Shown here: positions 1-21,253 of the stretch, piece by piece
How positions within the stretch are numbered: position 1 is the stretch's first letter
How the letters are laid out: the number at the start of each line of letters is the position of its first letter
Source: Deinococcus carri
Lineage (GTDB): Bacteria; Deinococcota; Deinococci; Deinococcales; Deinococcaceae
Direction of reading: 5' to 3'
NCBI RefSeq assembly: GCF_039545055.1
Contig: NZ_BAABRP010000008.1
Coordinates: 64,501 to 128,500 of the forward strand
DNA: 64,000 nucleotides
Program-made: the position numbers and the translations under genes
The notes under the pieces: model-generated
Databases searched by the model: none
What the model saw: the letters and a program-made list of their open reading frames with translations, nothing else
Told to the model about the DNA's origin: nothing

Positions 1-45
1 AGGCGGGGGCCAACCTGCGCTGACCCCCGCCCCACAGCGCCCCGG

Positions 46-3394
<3,349 letters not shown>

Positions 3395-3433
3395 GGCAGG
3401 TCTCCAGTCCGGCAGAGAAAACAGATAGAGATG

Positions 3434-3465
3434 CGCCGCGCCCCTCATGCAGACGGGGCGCGGCG
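3434..3465 (-). terminator. Perfect 11-bp hairpin between livK and livH
   Basis: Arms 3434-3444 and 3455-3465 are perfect complements (CGCCGCGCCCC against its reverse complement) around a 10-base loop. A pyrimidine-rich stretch follows on the minus strand. Position between the binding-protein gene and the permease genes suggests a partial terminator or an mRNA-stabilising 3-prime end. Confidence 0.55.
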
Positions 3466-3473
3466 CGGGGCAC

Positions 3474-4610
<1,137 letters not shown>

Positions 4611-4763
4611 GGTGGACCTCCAGGAACGGGAACGCCGGAAACGTGAATGGAAGGAGCGGTGCCGGAAGAGGTGGCAGAAGCCGGAGCAGGCCGCGGGCGG
4701 CCCTGGACGCAGTACAAGTTGGGTGTCCGTCATGCTGGCATGGAGGACAGAAGCTGTCAATTG

Positions 4764-4814
4764 GCTCCCCCCCATTCCGGAAAGTCGGCGGATGAAAAGC
4801 CGGAATGGGGGAGC
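4764..4814. repeat. Imperfect 15-bp inverted repeat in the livK/thioesterase divergent gap
   Basis: Left arm 4764-4780 (GCTC, a C-run, ATTCCGG) pairs with right arm 4800-4814 (CCGGAATGGGGGAGC) around a loop of about 19 bases. It lies between the two divergent promoters, immediately upstream of the -10 box TACACT (4829-4834). The 232-bp gap holds no other gene. It could be a regulatory structure or a relic repeat; function is not shown. Confidence 0.45.
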
Positions 4815-4842
4815 TTGGCGTGGGCCGCTACACTCGGGCACG

Positions 4843-5315
<473 letters not shown>

Positions 5316-5319
<4 letters not shown>

Positions 5320-5993
5320 ACACGCCGGACACCGGGGAGAGGCTGCACCTCACCCTGATCCGGCACGGCGCGACCGACTGGAACGGCGCGGGCCGCTGGC
5401 AGGGCTGGACCGACACGCCGCTGGGACCGCTGGGGACCGAGCAGGCCGGGCGGCTAGCACGGCGGCTGCTGGGACAGGACCCCGGCCGGGTCTACGCCAG
5501 CGACCTCCAGCGGGCGGTCGAGACGGCCCTGATCGCCCTGCCCGGCGAACCCCTGACGCTCGACGTGCGGCTGCGCGAGCTGCACTTCGGGCGCTATGAA
5601 GGGACCACCACGGCGCAGGTGCGGCACGACCCCGACTACGCCGCCTGGCAGCGCGACCCCTGGACCCTCCCTGCGCCGGGCGGCGGCGAGAGCCTGCGGG
5701 AGGTCGCGGCGCGGCTGAGCGGCTGGGCCGGGGAACTGCCCGGCGGAACCGTCACGGCCTTTACCCACGGGGCCGCCATCCGCGCGCTGCTGCATGGGCT
5801 GTTCGGCTGGCCCGCCCTGCCCCAGCCGGACTACGTGCTGCCCTTCGCGCTCCGCCTGGCCCACACCGGCCTCACCCGCCTGACCCGCGACTCGGGCCGC
5901 TGGACCCTGCTGACCTACAACGACCACGCCCACCTGGAAGCCTGGGCAGGGCTGGACGGGGAAGGGGGCCGGGTGCCGCCGGAGTTCGGGTAA
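5316..5993 (+). CDS. Histidine phosphatase family protein (phosphoglycerate-mutase-like)
   Basis: About 225 aa. The phosphohistidine motif [10 protein letters not shown] lies near the N-terminus, followed by [20 protein letters not shown], the acid ELHFGRYEG and the second histidine in [15 protein letters not shown]. These are the residues of the branch-1 histidine phosphatases (phosphatase or alpha-ribazole phosphatase/mutase activity). No ATG, GTG or TTG occurs between the upstream stop and the RHG motif. The best candidate is a CTG at 5316 overlapping the thioesterase TGA, with GAGG 7 bases before it; a second CTG is at 5343. A start further upstream inside the thioesterase gene is possible. 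Substrate is not predictable. Confidence 0.8.
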
Positions 5994-6002
5994 GCTCCCC
6001 CC

Positions 6003-6599
6003 ATGCTAACACTCGCGGAGGCGGCCCGGCTGCCCGAAGCGCAGGTGGGCGCGGAGACGCATCGGCTGGCGGCCCACCCCGGCCGCGTCCCGGCCGCGAT
6101 GCTCCTGCCTGCCACCTTCGAGGAGGAGTTCTACCGCCGCGCCAACCTGCCCGAGCAGCTCTCGCGCCTGCTCGCGCCCCTGAACCCCGCCCGCCTGGAC
6201 GAGGACCTGCTTGAAGAACTGGCCGAACGGGCGCAGGCCCTGGTCCGCACCAGTTCCCTGCTCGACGACGCGGTGCAGCTCTTTTACCGGGCGCTGGGCA
6301 ACGCGGGGCTGAGCGCGGGGGAGGTCCACCTGCGGCGGCCGGGTGTGCGGCAGGTGGAGGCGGCCCGCGTCACGCCCCCCGGCACCCCGGCCCTGCACGC
6401 CCTCAAGCGCCTGTGGGCGCGCGACTGGACCTTCGAGGCGCTGCTCTCCCGTCTGGACGATGCGGGCAGCATCGCCCTGGAGGCCCGCCCGACCCTGCTG
6501 CTGGCCGGGCCGCCCGGTGTGCCGGATACGGGTGTCGCCGCGGAGCTGGGCGCGCCCGCCGCACTGGTGAACCCGCTGGGGCTGGTCGGGCTGCCCTGA
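6003..6599 (+). CDS. Conserved-looking hypothetical protein, 198 aa
   Basis: Not recognised. The product is soluble and mostly helical, rich in Leu/Ala, with no signal peptide or membrane segment and a hydrophobic C-terminus. Coding bias matches its neighbours. The -10 box TAAGCT (5991-5996) overlaps the stop codon of the phosphatase gene and lies 6 bases before the ATG, so the gene probably has its own leaderless promoter. Function is unknown. Confidence 0.7.
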   Translation: MLTLAEAARLPEAQVGAETHRLAAHPGRVPAAMLLPATFEEEFYRRANLPEQLSRLLAPLNPARLDEDLLEELAERAQALVRTSSLLDDAVQLFYRALGNAGLSAGEVHLRRPGVRQVEAARVTPPGTPALHALKRLWARDWTFEALLSRLDDAGSIALEARPTLLLAGPPGVPDTGVAAELGAPAALVNPLGLVGLP

Positions 6600-6618
6600 C
6601 GTTTCCGTCTGCCCGGCG

Positions 6619-7248
6619 CTACCGCTGCTCCCCGGCCAGGTTCAGCACCCAGTACGCCCCGCGCTGGCCGTCCGCACGGGCCACGCTGCCATAGGGGACC
6701 TCGGCGTACAGCGCCTCGCAGTGCCGCACACTGGTCTTCCAGGCCGTGATGATCTCGGCGGGGTCGGTCATCCCGGCGGCCAGGCTTTCCATGAAGACGA
6801 GCGGCTTGCCGGGAGCGGGCGCGGGCACGAAGCCCGCCGCCACCATCCGGCGCGCGGGGGTGCTGTCCCCGGTGCGGTGGGGCAGGTCCAGGCTGCCACT
6901 GGCCGCCAGCACCCGCGCGTAGCCCGTGGCGGCCTGGTGCAGGTGGCCCTCGAACGTCAGGGCGGCCCGGGGCGGGGAGGTGGTCCCGTCCGGGCAGGTG
7001 CCGCCCCGCGCCCGCTCGGCATTGATCGCGGCCAGCATGGCGGCCTCGCCCGCGGACTGCGGGTAGCCCGGCGTGGGACCGGGTGCAGGGCTGAAGTTGC
7101 CGGGGGCCTGGTACGTGAAGCTGTCCCCCAGGTCGCTGTCGGTCACGGAGACGGTGATGGAGGACGCCGGAGCCGTGGGGCCCCCCGAACCACAGGAGGC
7201 GAGCAGACCGCAGGCGGCGAGCAGGGCAGCAGGCAGAACATGTTGCAT
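6619..7248 (-). CDS. CAP-domain (SCP/PR-1-like) lipoprotein
   Basis: 209-aa exported protein. The N-terminus is a lipoprotein signal ([11 protein letters not shown], lipid-attached Cys near residue 19), followed by a short linker and a CAP domain from about residue 65. Recognisable CAP elements are [15 protein letters not shown], a histidine-bearing helix ([18 protein letters not shown]), LPHRTGD, and the C-terminal [11 protein letters not shown] proteins bind small hydrophobic ligands or act extracellularly; the bacterial role is unclear. GAGGTG lies just before the ATG. It is convergent with the gene ending at 6599. Confidence 0.83.
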   Translation of the reverse strand: MQHVLPAALLAACGLLASCGSGGPTAPASSITVSVTDSDLGDSFTYQAPGNFSPAPGPTPGYPQSAGEAAMLAAINAERARGGTCPDGTTSPPRAALTFEGHLHQAATGYARVLAASGSLDLPHRTGDSTPARRMVAAGFVPAPAPGKPLVFMESLAAGMTDPAEIITAWKTSVRHCEALYAEVPYGSVARADGQRGAYWVLNLAGEQR

Positions 7249-7389
7249 GGGGCACCTCGGGGGCTACCGGGACGGCGGGCAGGCGGAAAGGGAGAACGGT
7301 CCCCAGCCTAGAGCCTGACCTGGCCGCCTGACACCGCAGCTGCGCTGCCCCCGTTCAGGGGGGTCGGCCTGGGGTGTTACCCTCCGCCC

Positions 7390-8211
<822 letters not shown>

Positions 8212-8212
8212 G

Positions 8213-8281
8213 CGGCCAGCTTCCAGTCGCCAGCAGCCAGCCTGGGGCGCTTTTGCTGGAAGCTGGTCGCTGGCTGCTCCC
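8213..8281. repeat. Palindrome built from iterated CCAGC words
   Basis: The left part contains AGCTTCCAG and repeated CCAGC; the right part contains the reverse set (CTGGAAGCTGG, GCTGGCTGCT). The two halves can pair into a long imperfect hairpin directly after the enoyl-CoA hydratase stop. It probably ends or stabilises that transcript. It belongs to the group of word palindromes discussed in the findings. Confidence 0.6.
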
Positions 8282-8372
8282 CCTGTCTCCCCCAGGGGAA
8301 CGCCCCCCGCCCCTTGCCCGCCCCCGGCGTTAGGATGGGCCGAAAAACTTCACCTTTCGGGAGGGAATCACC

Positions 8373-9377
<1,005 letters not shown>

Positions 9378-9385
9378 GCGGGACA

Positions 9386-9451
9386 CAGAAGGTAGGTGGC
9401 AGAAGGCCGAAGGCAGGAATTGCTTTTGGCCTTCTGCCTTTCGCCTTCCGC
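9386..9451. repeat. Palindrome built from iterated GAAGGC words
   Basis: Left part: GAAGG, GGCAGAAGGC, CGAAGGC. Right part: GGCCTTCTGCC, GCCTTCC. They pair around a short TTGCTTTT loop, just after the mdh stop and just before the tRNA-Leu promoter, consistent with an mdh terminator. Confidence 0.6.
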
Positions 9452-9464
9452 TCCCCACCCCCTG

Positions 9465-9493
9465 TTGACAGTTCCCGAGGGTGCCGGTAAAGT
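9465..9493 (+). promoter_or_regulatory. Promoter of tRNA-Leu(CAG)
   Basis: TTGACA (9465-9470), a 17-base spacer and TAAAGT (9488-9493): a near-consensus vegetative promoter about 40 bases upstream of the mature tRNA 5-prime end. Confidence 0.85.
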
Positions 9494-9532
9494 AAGCGAG
9501 CCTGAAACGCGCCCCCGGGCGCAAGCCAAGGA

Positions 9533-9619
<87 letters not shown>

Positions 9620-9629
9620 CAGCACAAGG

Positions 9630-9652
9630 CCCCCGCATCAAGCGGGGGTTTT
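9630..9652 (+). terminator. Intrinsic terminator of tRNA-Leu(CAG)
   Basis: CCCCCGC (9630-9636), a 5-base loop and GCGGGGG (9642-9648), then TTTT: a typical rho-independent terminator 10 bases after the tRNA. Confidence 0.85.
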
Positions 9653-9677
9653 CCCTTGGCGGCCAGCGGAGGGGGTC

Positions 9678-9751
9678 GTGAGCTATGGGCTATGAGCTAT
9701 GAACCGACACCTGGAGGCTTCCGCTTTCGCAGCAGCCAGCTTGTTCATAGC

Positions 9752-9765
<14 letters not shown>
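9678..9765. repeat. Palindrome built from iterated AGCTATG words
   Basis: Left arm 9678-9704 has three copies of the word (AGCTATG, GGCTATG, AGCTATG). The right arm 9743-9765 reads as the reverse complement (GTTCATAGCTCA, GGCTCATAGC). It sits between the convergent tRNA and glycosyltransferase genes, where a bidirectional terminator would be expected. Confidence 0.62.
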
Positions 9766-10921
<1,156 letters not shown>

Positions 10922-10930
10922 GGCTCCCGG

Positions 10931-10965
10931 AGTCTACCTTCCCCCGGCGGGCCGCCCGCTATCCT
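10931..10965. promoter_or_regulatory. Back-to-back leaderless promoters (glycosyltransferase / hisA)
   Basis: In a 50-bp divergent gap the minus-strand -10 TAGACT (10931-10936) is 9 bases from its GTG. The plus-strand -10 TATCCT (10960-10965) is 6 bases from the hisA ATG. Neither start has a Shine-Dalgarno. Confidence 0.6.
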
Positions 10966-10971
10966 GCCCGC

Positions 10972-11691
10972 ATGACCGGTGCCTCCCTTCCCCTTGTCAT
11001 TCCCTGCGTGGACATCCAGGCGGGCCGCGCCGTGCGCCTCTACGAGGGCGACCCCGACCGCGAGACGGTGTATTTCGACTCCCCGCTGGCCGCCGCGCGG
11101 CACTGGGTGGGCCTGGGTGCGGGCCTGCTGCACCTGGTGGACCTCGACGCGGCGACTGGACGCGGCGAGAACCGCGCCGTCATCCGCCAGATTGCCACCG
11201 AGGTGGGCGTGCCGGTGGAGGTGGGCGGCGGCATCCGCGACCGCGAGGCGGCGGAGGAGTTGCTGCGGGCGGGCGTGGAGCGGGTCGTCATCGGCACCGC
11301 CGCCGTGCGCAGCCCCGACCTGGTGCGCGACCTGATCGCCGCCCACGGTCCCGAGCGGGTGGTGGTGAGCCTGGACGCGCGCGGGCTGGAGGTCGCCATT
11401 CACGGCTGGGCCGAGGGCAGCGGCCTCCAGGTGGCGCAGCTCACGCCCACGCTGGCGCTGGCGGGCCTGGAAACCCTGATCTTCACCGACGTGACCCGCG
11501 ACGGCACCCTGCGCGGTCTGGACCGCGACCTGATGCGCCAGGTCCGCCAGCTCTGGACCAACACCCTGATCGTGGGCGGCGGCGTCGCCACCACCGACGA
11601 CGTGCGCCTCCTGGCCGAGGAGGGCATCCAGGGAGCCATCGTGGGCCGCGCCATCTACGAGGGCACGCTGGCCTACCCGGTCCGGCTGTGA
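10972..11691 (+). CDS. hisA: HisA, phosphoribosylformimino-AICAR isomerase
   Basis: Fourth step of histidine biosynthesis, isomerising ProFAR to PRFAR. The 239-aa TIM barrel has the first catalytic Asp in [18 protein letters not shown], the phosphate-binding VEVGGGIRD and VIGTAAV, the second catalytic Asp in [12 protein letters not shown], and the C-terminal IVGGGVAT and IVGRAIYEG. No other his gene is nearby, so the pathway is dispersed. Initiation is probably leaderless. Confidence 0.96.
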   Translation: MTGASLPLVIPCVDIQAGRAVRLYEGDPDRETVYFDSPLAAARHWVGLGAGLLHLVDLDAATGRGENRAVIRQIATEVGVPVEVGGGIRDREAAEELLRAGVERVVIGTAAVRSPDLVRDLIAAHGPERVVVSLDARGLEVAIHGWAEGSGLQVAQLTPTLALAGLETLIFTDVTRDGTLRGLDRDLMRQVRQLWTNTLIVGGGVATTDDVRLLAEEGIQGAIVGRAIYEGTLAYPVRL

Positions 11692-11724
11692 ATCAGGGCT
11701 AACCGCTGGAAGCTGGCCGCCCTC

Positions 11725-12759
<1,035 letters not shown>

Positions 12760-12859
12760 GATCGCAGTCTAGCAGCGCCGTCAGAAAGGCAGGTGCGAAA
12801 CTTCACCCGCCTCCTTTCCCGGCGGCTGGCTCCTGTGGCTGGATGAGTCTGGGCTGGAT

Positions 12860-12865
12860 TAGTCT
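12860..12865 (+). promoter_or_regulatory. -10 box of leaderless amidohydrolase gene
   Basis: TAGTCT, 7 bases before the ATG at 12873. It supports that start over the in-frame ATG at 12843, which would lie upstream of the transcription start. Confidence 0.55.
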
Positions 12866-12872
12866 GGGGCCT

Positions 12873-14390
<1,518 letters not shown>

Positions 14391-14459
14391 AAGCAGAAGC
14401 CAGATGGCGGGAGCTTCCCCGAGCCATCTGCCTTCTGCCATTGGCCTTCCGCCTTCTGC
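14391..14459. repeat. Palindrome built from AGAAG/CTTCT words
   Basis: Left half: GAAAGCAGAAGCCAGATGGC. Right half: GAGCCATCTGCCTTCTGCC, then GCCTTCCGCCTTCTGC. They form a long imperfect hairpin exactly between the convergent amidohydrolase and yebC stops, so it likely works as a terminator for both. Confidence 0.6.
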
Positions 14460-15210
<751 letters not shown>

Positions 15211-15390
15211 GAAAGACGCGCCCGCTGGAAAGCCGGGGCGCGTAACACCGCCATTCTACCGCGCCCCGTCCGCCAGACTCTGGAAGTCCGGTGACGGGCG
15301 GGAAGCATGACAGCGTGGGGAAACGACCGCGGCGACACGCCAGCCCACGACCTCACCTCTCAACAGGAAAGCCAGTGCTGATAGAGAAGT

Positions 15391-15540
15391 GGCCGGACGC
15401 CCTGGATCAGAGGGTGGTCCGGCCCGGTAAAACTTAGGGCGCAACACAAGTTCACAGGAGCCGGGAACGGCCTCTGACTGGGTGAACACCCCCTCGCCTC
15501 CCCGCTGAAGTGCCCACCCCGCACCACCGGGCGGTTTTTT
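15391..15540 (+). ncRNA. Candidate structured transcript ending in a T6 terminator
   Basis: The 353-bp gap between yebC and the acetyltransferase contains no convincing gene. On the plus strand a perfect 8-bp stem (GGCCGGAC 15391-15398, GTCCGGCC 15417-15424) with a further inner CCCT/AGGG stem is followed by more self-complementary blocks. It ends in a CCCG/CGGG hairpin and TTTTTT (15535-15540). No known RNA family was recognised and no clear promoter was found. Confidence 0.3.
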
Positions 15541-15547
15541 GTTGCCG

Positions 15548-16129
15548 TCACTTCAGCAGCGTGATCTGGGCCTGCAAGGCGGACATATCGACCCGGTTCG
15601 CCGTGATTTCCATGAAGACGGTGTCGTACCGCTGGCCGCCCAGCCTGACCGTGCCCGTCCGCCGCCCGCAGACTTCGAAGCCGACTTTCTCGTAGGCGCG
15701 GATGGCGCGGGTGTTGAAGGAAAAGACCTTCAGCAGGATGTTGTGCAGACCGAGGTGGAACACGCCGTATTCCACCATCAGCCGGGTCGCCTCGGAGCCG
15801 AAGCCGCCGCTCCAGCACGCCGGATCGTGAATGCTCACGCCCAGTTCGGCGGTGCCGTGGCGGTGGTTGATGTCGTGCAGGTCCACGCCGCCGATTAACC
15901 GGCCACCGTCCCGCTCGTACACGCCGAAGGTGACGTGCGCGGGGTTGTTGCGGCTGATGCTCTCGAAGTACGCCTGCTCGTCTTCGAGGCTGTAGGACAC
16001 ACCGGAGCCGCCCAGGTAGGTGCTGAGTTCGAGATTCTGAAAGTAGCGGGTGAGTTCGGGGATGTCCTCGCGTCGCAGCCGCGCCAGGATCACCCGCTCG
16101 CCCACCATGACGGGGTGAGGTGCTTCCAC
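15548..16129 (-). CDS. GNAT family N-acetyltransferase (RimJ/RimL-SpeG like)
   Basis: 193-aa acetyl-CoA-dependent transferase. It opens VMVGERVILARLRREDIPEL, then FGVYERDGGRLIGGVDLHDIN (central strands). The acetyl-CoA loop is WSGGFGSEATRLM, followed by HNILLKVFSFNTRAIRAYEKVGF (motif B), so the GNAT core is complete. The acceptor could be a protein N-terminus, polyamine or small metabolite. The start is GTG at 16129, with -10 TAGAGT (16136-16141) 6 bases away: a leaderless GTG start. Confidence 0.86.
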   Translation of the reverse strand: MEAPHPVMVGERVILARLRREDIPELTRYFQNLELSTYLGGSGVSYSLEDEQAYFESISRNNPAHVTFGVYERDGGRLIGGVDLHDINHRHGTAELGVSIHDPACWSGGFGSEATRLMVEYGVFHLGLHNILLKVFSFNTRAIRAYEKVGFEVCGRRTGTVRLGGQRYDTVFMEITANRVDMSALQAQITLLK

Positions 16130-16159
16130 GGCCGCACTCTAGCCCGGCGGCCCCACCCC

Positions 16160-16879
16160 TCAGGGCCGCAGGTCTTCTTCCTCGGTCAGGAAGTCCACCG
16201 CCCCGGAGCCGATCTCGTAAAAGGCCCCGATCACGCGGATGCGCCCGCTGGCCTCGGCGGCCTGGATGACGGGCTGCTCGCGCAGGGCGGCCACTTGATG
16301 CCGGACATTGTTCAGCACGGCCTCGCGCATCCGGGCCTTCTTGTCGCGGATGGGGGGAAGGCTCTGCACGCAGGGCTGAATGCGGGTGATCAGGTGGCGC
16401 AGGTTCTCGGGTTCCTGCGCGAGCTGCTCGGGGGACAGCAGCGCGGCGGCGACGGCCCCGCAGCCCTCGTGGCCCATCACGACGATCAGGTGCACGTTGA
16501 GGTGCTCGGTGGCGTATTCCAGCGACCCCAGCACCCCCTCGCCCACCACGTTGCCCGCCACCCGCACCACGAAGAGGTCGCCCAGGCCCTGGTCGAACAC
16601 GATCTCCACCGGCACGCGGCTGTCACTGCACGCCAGGACCGTCGCAAAGGGCGTCTGGCCCATGATCAGGGCGCGGCGCTGGTTGGCGTCCGCCTCCGGC
16701 CGGGTGGCGTGGCCGGAGAAGAAGCGGGCGTTGCCGTCCTTGAGGGCCTGAATCGCGTCTTCGGGCGTGGACATGCGGCCGGGGCGCAGCCCGGCGATGT
16801 CTTCCATGCTGGCCCCGCGGCGGACCGCGTCCAGAATGCGCCGTTCGAGTTCGTTGGAGTCAAAGGGAGGCAGGCTCAC
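16160..16879 (-). CDS. Beta-class carbonic anhydrase
   Basis: 239 aa; interconverts CO2 and bicarbonate. The zinc ligands are visible as ACSDSRVP (Cys and the Asp-Arg dyad) and [11 protein letters not shown] (His and Cys), with RVAGNVV between them, as in the beta class. The N-terminal extension of about 50 residues is longer than minimal enzymes. The GTG start at 16879 is 7 bases from a -10 TAGGAT. It may supply bicarbonate to carboxylases; no transporter partner is adjacent. Confidence 0.92.
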   Translation of the reverse strand: MSLPPFDSNELERRILDAVRRGASMEDIAGLRPGRMSTPEDAIQALKDGNARFFSGHATRPEADANQRRALIMGQTPFATVLACSDSRVPVEIVFDQGLGDLFVVRVAGNVVGEGVLGSLEYATEHLNVHLIVVMGHEGCGAVAAALLSPEQLAQEPENLRHLITRIQPCVQSLPPIRDKKARMREAVLNNVRHQVAALREQPVIQAAEASGRIRVIGAFYEIGSGAVDFLTEEEDLRP

Positions 16880-16886
16880 ACTGGGT

Positions 16887-16924
16887 ATCCTACCCGGCCC
16901 GGATGAGGTGACCTCGCGTATCGT
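16887..16924. promoter_or_regulatory. Back-to-back leaderless promoters (carbonic anhydrase / 123-aa protein)
   Basis: Minus-strand TAGGAT (16887-16892) and plus-strand TATCGT (16919-16924) share a 51-bp divergent gap, 7 and 6 bases from their start codons. Confidence 0.55.
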
Positions 16925-16930
16925 CAGGCC

Positions 16931-17302
16931 ATGACGGACCCGACCACCGAACCCACCCTGGAGGAACTGCTGGAACGCTACGCCACCCTGCGCGACACCT
17001 TGCAGGGCCTGGAACTGGAACGCGACGAGCTGGCCGCGCAGATCAAGGCGGCCCTGGTCGGCGGTGCCCGCGCCGAGACGGACCTCTACCGCGCCGACCT
17101 GAAGGTGTCGCGCCGCGTCGAGTACCCCCTCGACCGTTTCCGCGACGTGTTCGGAGACGCCGCCGCCCTGGAGGTCGCCGCCATCGACCGCAAGAAGGCC
17201 GAGGCCCTCGCCAAGTCCGGCGACCTCGACGGCGAGCGGCTGCGCGAACTGGCCGTGGTGAAGGAGGTGCAGGCGCTGGTGCTGATTCCCAAGACGCGCT
17301 GA
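16931..17302 (+). CDS. Hypothetical protein with N-terminal coiled coil, 123 aa
   Basis: Not recognised. Residues 8-42 form a charged Leu-heptad helix ([19 protein letters not shown]), followed by a small compact region with [18 protein letters not shown] and a C-terminal helix/strand ending LVLIPKTR. The layout recalls small phage-derived Gam or single-strand-binding-like proteins, but the similarity is too weak to name. It is divergent from the carbonic anhydrase gene. Confidence 0.68.
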   Translation: MTDPTTEPTLEELLERYATLRDTLQGLELERDELAAQIKAALVGGARAETDLYRADLKVSRRVEYPLDRFRDVFGDAAALEVAAIDRKKAEALAKSGDLDGERLRELAVVKEVQALVLIPKTR

Positions 17303-17371
17303 GGGGCTGCGCTGACCTCCCCCTGACGCCTCTCAGACCGCCGTCTGACGGGCCGCCCGCACACTCCAGCC

Positions 17372-17557
17372 ATGCTGACCCCCGACCTGCTGAGGCTGCT
17401 CCGTTCCCAACTGTCGCCGTCCCCGCACGCCCCGGCGGGAGGCTGGACCCATGCGGGTGAGCGCATCACCCCCGCCGCCCACGTGGTCACGGAGAGAGAG
17501 GTGCGGGCGGGGCGGCAACTGGCCGCCCAGGCTGAGGCACAACGGGCGGCCCGCTGA
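17372..17557 (+). CDS. Possible small protein, 61 aa
   Basis: Short ORF with GC-rich third positions. It starts MLTPDLLRLLRSQL and ends in an Ala/Arg-rich helix. A hexamer CACACT 6 bases before the ATG resembles the local leaderless -10 pattern but lacks the first T. There are no domain matches. The rest of the 400-bp gap up to the SRP RNA holds the hairpin at 17568-17596 and otherwise nothing recognisable. Confidence 0.4.
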   Translation: MLTPDLLRLLRSQLSPSPHAPAGGWTHAGERITPAAHVVTEREVRAGRQLAAQAEAQRAAR

Positions 17558-17567
17558 TACGAATTCC

Positions 17568-17596
17568 GGTTGAACAGTGACAAAAACTGTTCAACC
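17568..17596. repeat. TGAACAGT hairpin, copy 1 (perfect 11-bp stem)
   Basis: GGTTGAACAGT (17568-17578), loop GACAAAA, ACTGTTCAACC (17586-17596). It is preceded by GAATTCCGGT and followed by CCGAGCGGA. Related TGAACAGT...CTGTTCA dyads occur at 41306-41336 and 60829-60857. Confidence 0.7.
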
Positions 17597-17709
17597 CGAG
17601 CGGACTTGCAAAGCTGAGGAGTGGCGTCCCCCGGGGCGTCCGTTCACGACGACTGCGCAGCAGAGCGAGCAGGAAAGAAACGGTTGCAGGGCCGGAAGGC
17701 ACAAAAAAA

Positions 17710-17816
<107 letters not shown>

Positions 17817-17852
17817 GGAGTGTAGCATACGCGCGCCGTGCCGCAACACTGC

Positions 17853-17890
17853 CCCAAAAGCGCACCGCCGGAACCCTAAGATTCCGGCGG
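17853..17890 (-). terminator. Terminator of tRNA-Leu(GAG)
   Basis: Perfect 9-bp stem CCGCCGGAA/TTCCGGCGG (17865-17873 and 17882-17890). A TTTT stretch lies a few bases further on the minus strand. It separates the tRNA from the SRP RNA gene. Confidence 0.75.
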
Positions 17891-17895
17891 CCCAT

Positions 17896-17980
17896 TGGTG
17901 CTGGAGATGGGACTTGAACCCACACGCCTCGCGGCGCTAGCACCTCAAGCTAGTGCGTCTACCAATTCCGCCACCCCAGC
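17896..17980 (-). tRNA. tRNA-Leu (anticodon GAG), CCA encoded
   Basis: 85 nt. The acceptor arm GCTGGGG pairs with CTCCAGC (one wobble). The anticodon stem CTAGC/GCTAG holds the loop TTGAGGT with anticodon GAG. A long variable arm and an encoded CCA are present. It decodes CUC/CUU leucine codons. Its core is almost identical to the CAG isoacceptor at 9535. Confidence 0.97.
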
Positions 17981-17998
17981 AATGGTGAAGCGAAAGCA

Positions 17999-18027
17999 AT
18001 GCTAAGGATAGCGGCGGCTCTTGTCAA
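17999..18027 (-). promoter_or_regulatory. Promoter of tRNA-Leu(GAG)
   Basis: On the minus strand TTGACA (18022-18027), a 17-base spacer and TAGCAT (17999-18004), ending about 18 bases before the tRNA 5-prime end. Confidence 0.82.
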
Positions 18028-18071
18028 GTTTCCCCTAGGGCGGTGTCACGGTCAGCCGCCCCGCAAGAGGT

Positions 18072-19766
<1,695 letters not shown>

Positions 19767-19829
19767 GGGACCAAGTGTAGAGCCTCCACGCAGGCGGGCA
19801 CGTGGAGGCTCAGGGATTGAAAAAGGTGT

Positions 19830-20711
19830 TCAGTTGGCGGCTATTTTCCCGAGGTTGGTGGGGTAGACGGTGATGCTGTATTCGTCGGTGGCGTTGGGCA
19901 GGCGCAGGGTGATGCCGCCGATCTTGCGGGTGGTGGCAAGGTTGAGGGTGACGCCGGTGACGGGCACCGTGGCACTTGTCCCGGTAGGCAGAAGACTGAA
20001 CATGGTGTAGGTGTTGTCGATGGGGGTCGTGGTCGTGAAGCCGGGTGTAGCGACCGTGGGAGCCACGTAGTCGGCCAAGATGTTGGCGTCGCCTCCGTCC
20101 AGTGTGGAGGTGGGTATTGTGTCCCCAGCCTTGAAGCCATACAGGGTCTTGCGGTATTCGGCCAGCACCCATACGTCTCCGTTGGCGCTGTCATCCCCCG
20201 GATTGCTGGCGCTGGGGACGCCGCTGTCGGTGGTTCCCGTGACCCAAACAGAACGTTTGACCGGGTAATAGGCGAAGAAACGGTAACAGTAATCCTTCCC
20301 CGCCTCTTTCTGTGCAGTGGTGGCCGTGGTGTCAGGGCACGTCCCCGTAATGTCCCTGGGGAGCAGGATGACTGCCAGAACCGGGTCAGTGCCCGTGAGC
20401 CAGTTGGCGGTACCTGAGCGTGCCGTTCCTGCGACCGGATTGCGCCTCAGGGCTGCCGTGCTTGTGGGCGTACTGCCCAGTTGCAGGGTCTGGCTGGAGG
20501 GATATACGTACCACGCTTCTTTCAAGCGACCTGCGATGAGCTGCTGAACGTTCAAAATCTCCTGTTGCAACTCCGCACGGCTGCTGGACTGGGTAGAGAT
20601 GCGAGTGCCCTGAGAGAAGTAATTCAGCAGTGCCATTAACACCACACCCATGATCGCCATAGCGACCAGCAGTTCGAGCAGAGTGAACCCAGCTTGGGCG
20701 TTGCGTTTCAT
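19830..20711 (-). CDS. Prepilin-like protein, PilW/GspJ type minor pilin
   Basis: 293 aa. The type III leader is short and basic (MKRNAQAG) with cleavage before the Phe of FTLLELLVAMAIMGVV; the hydrophobic helix is followed by a Ser/Thr-rich globular domain. It is the last gene of a four-gene pilin operon and overlaps its predecessor by 4 bases (ATGA). Minor pilins prime pilus assembly at the inner membrane. The assignment to PilW type rests on size and gene order. Confidence 0.83.
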   Translation of the reverse strand: MKRNAQAGFTLLELLVAMAIMGVVLMALLNYFSQGTRISTQSSSRAELQQEILNVQQLIAGRLKEAWYVYPSSQTLQLGSTPTSTAALRRNPVAGTARSGTANWLTGTDPVLAVILLPRDITGTCPDTTATTAQKEAGKDYCYRFFAYYPVKRSVWVTGTTDSGVPSASNPGDDSANGDVWVLAEYRKTLYGFKAGDTIPTSTLDGGDANILADYVAPTVATPGFTTTTPIDNTYTMFSLLPTGTSATVPVTGVTLNLATTRKIGGITLRLPNATDEYSITVYPTNLGKIAAN

Positions 20712-21253
20712 TGGGGCCTCAGGATGTCGAGCGTCAGGGCCACGTCCTGCGGACTCACAGAAGGCGTTGAGCTGCCCGCAACGGCGGTCCCCGATTGGAC
20801 AATGACGCGGCGCATGACCGGCACACTGGCCGAGGTACCTGAGCCGACTGTAGCCCCGGTCGCTGCTGTACAGGCGGCCTGCACAGTCACGTTGTTGCTG
20901 GGCGCGGCTGTGGTGCCAGTTGCGACAGCACCTGCTGCTGTCAACGGTTGTGCCCGTGAACTCAGGTTGATGAACTTGACCGTGTAGCCGTCAGGAGCGC
21001 TCAGACCAGGGGCACACGCGCTGTCGTAATTGCTGGTGGTATTCCAGGCATTTCGTACATTCTCTATCACCTGCTGGACATTCGAGGTGGTATCGAGTTG
21101 CCGCTGCGCCTGCCGGTTCAGGCTCAGGGAACCTGTCAGAGTGGCTGTTAATACCGCCGCCAAAATCCCCAGCAGCGCGATGGCGACCAAAATCTCAACG
21201 AGAGTAAAACCTTGCTCGTTAGCCCTGGCGCGACTTTTAAAATGACGTACCAT
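20708..21253 (-). CDS. Prepilin-like protein, PilV/GspI type minor pilin
   Basis: 181 aa with leader ending EQG and then FTLVEILVAIALLGILAAVL, including the conserved Glu at position +5. The remainder is a short Thr/Ala-rich head with two central cysteines. The ATG directly follows the TGA of the upstream pilin gene with no gap, so translation is coupled. Confidence 0.83.
   Translation of the reverse strand: MVRHFKSRARANEQGFTLVEILVAIALLGILAAVLTATLTGSLSLNRQAQRQLDTTSNVQQVIENVRNAWNTTSNYDSACAPGLSAPDGYTVKFINLSSRAQPLTAAGAVATGTTAAPSNNVTVQAACTAATGATVGSGTSASVPVMRRVIVQSGTAVAGSSTPSVSPQDVALTLDILRPQ

Noticed and set aside
15256..15489. 77-codon minus-strand frame in the yebC/acetyltransferase gap
   Set aside because: No ribosome site, no leaderless -10 at proper spacing, poor coding bias; overlaps the hairpin-rich region better explained as non-coding.
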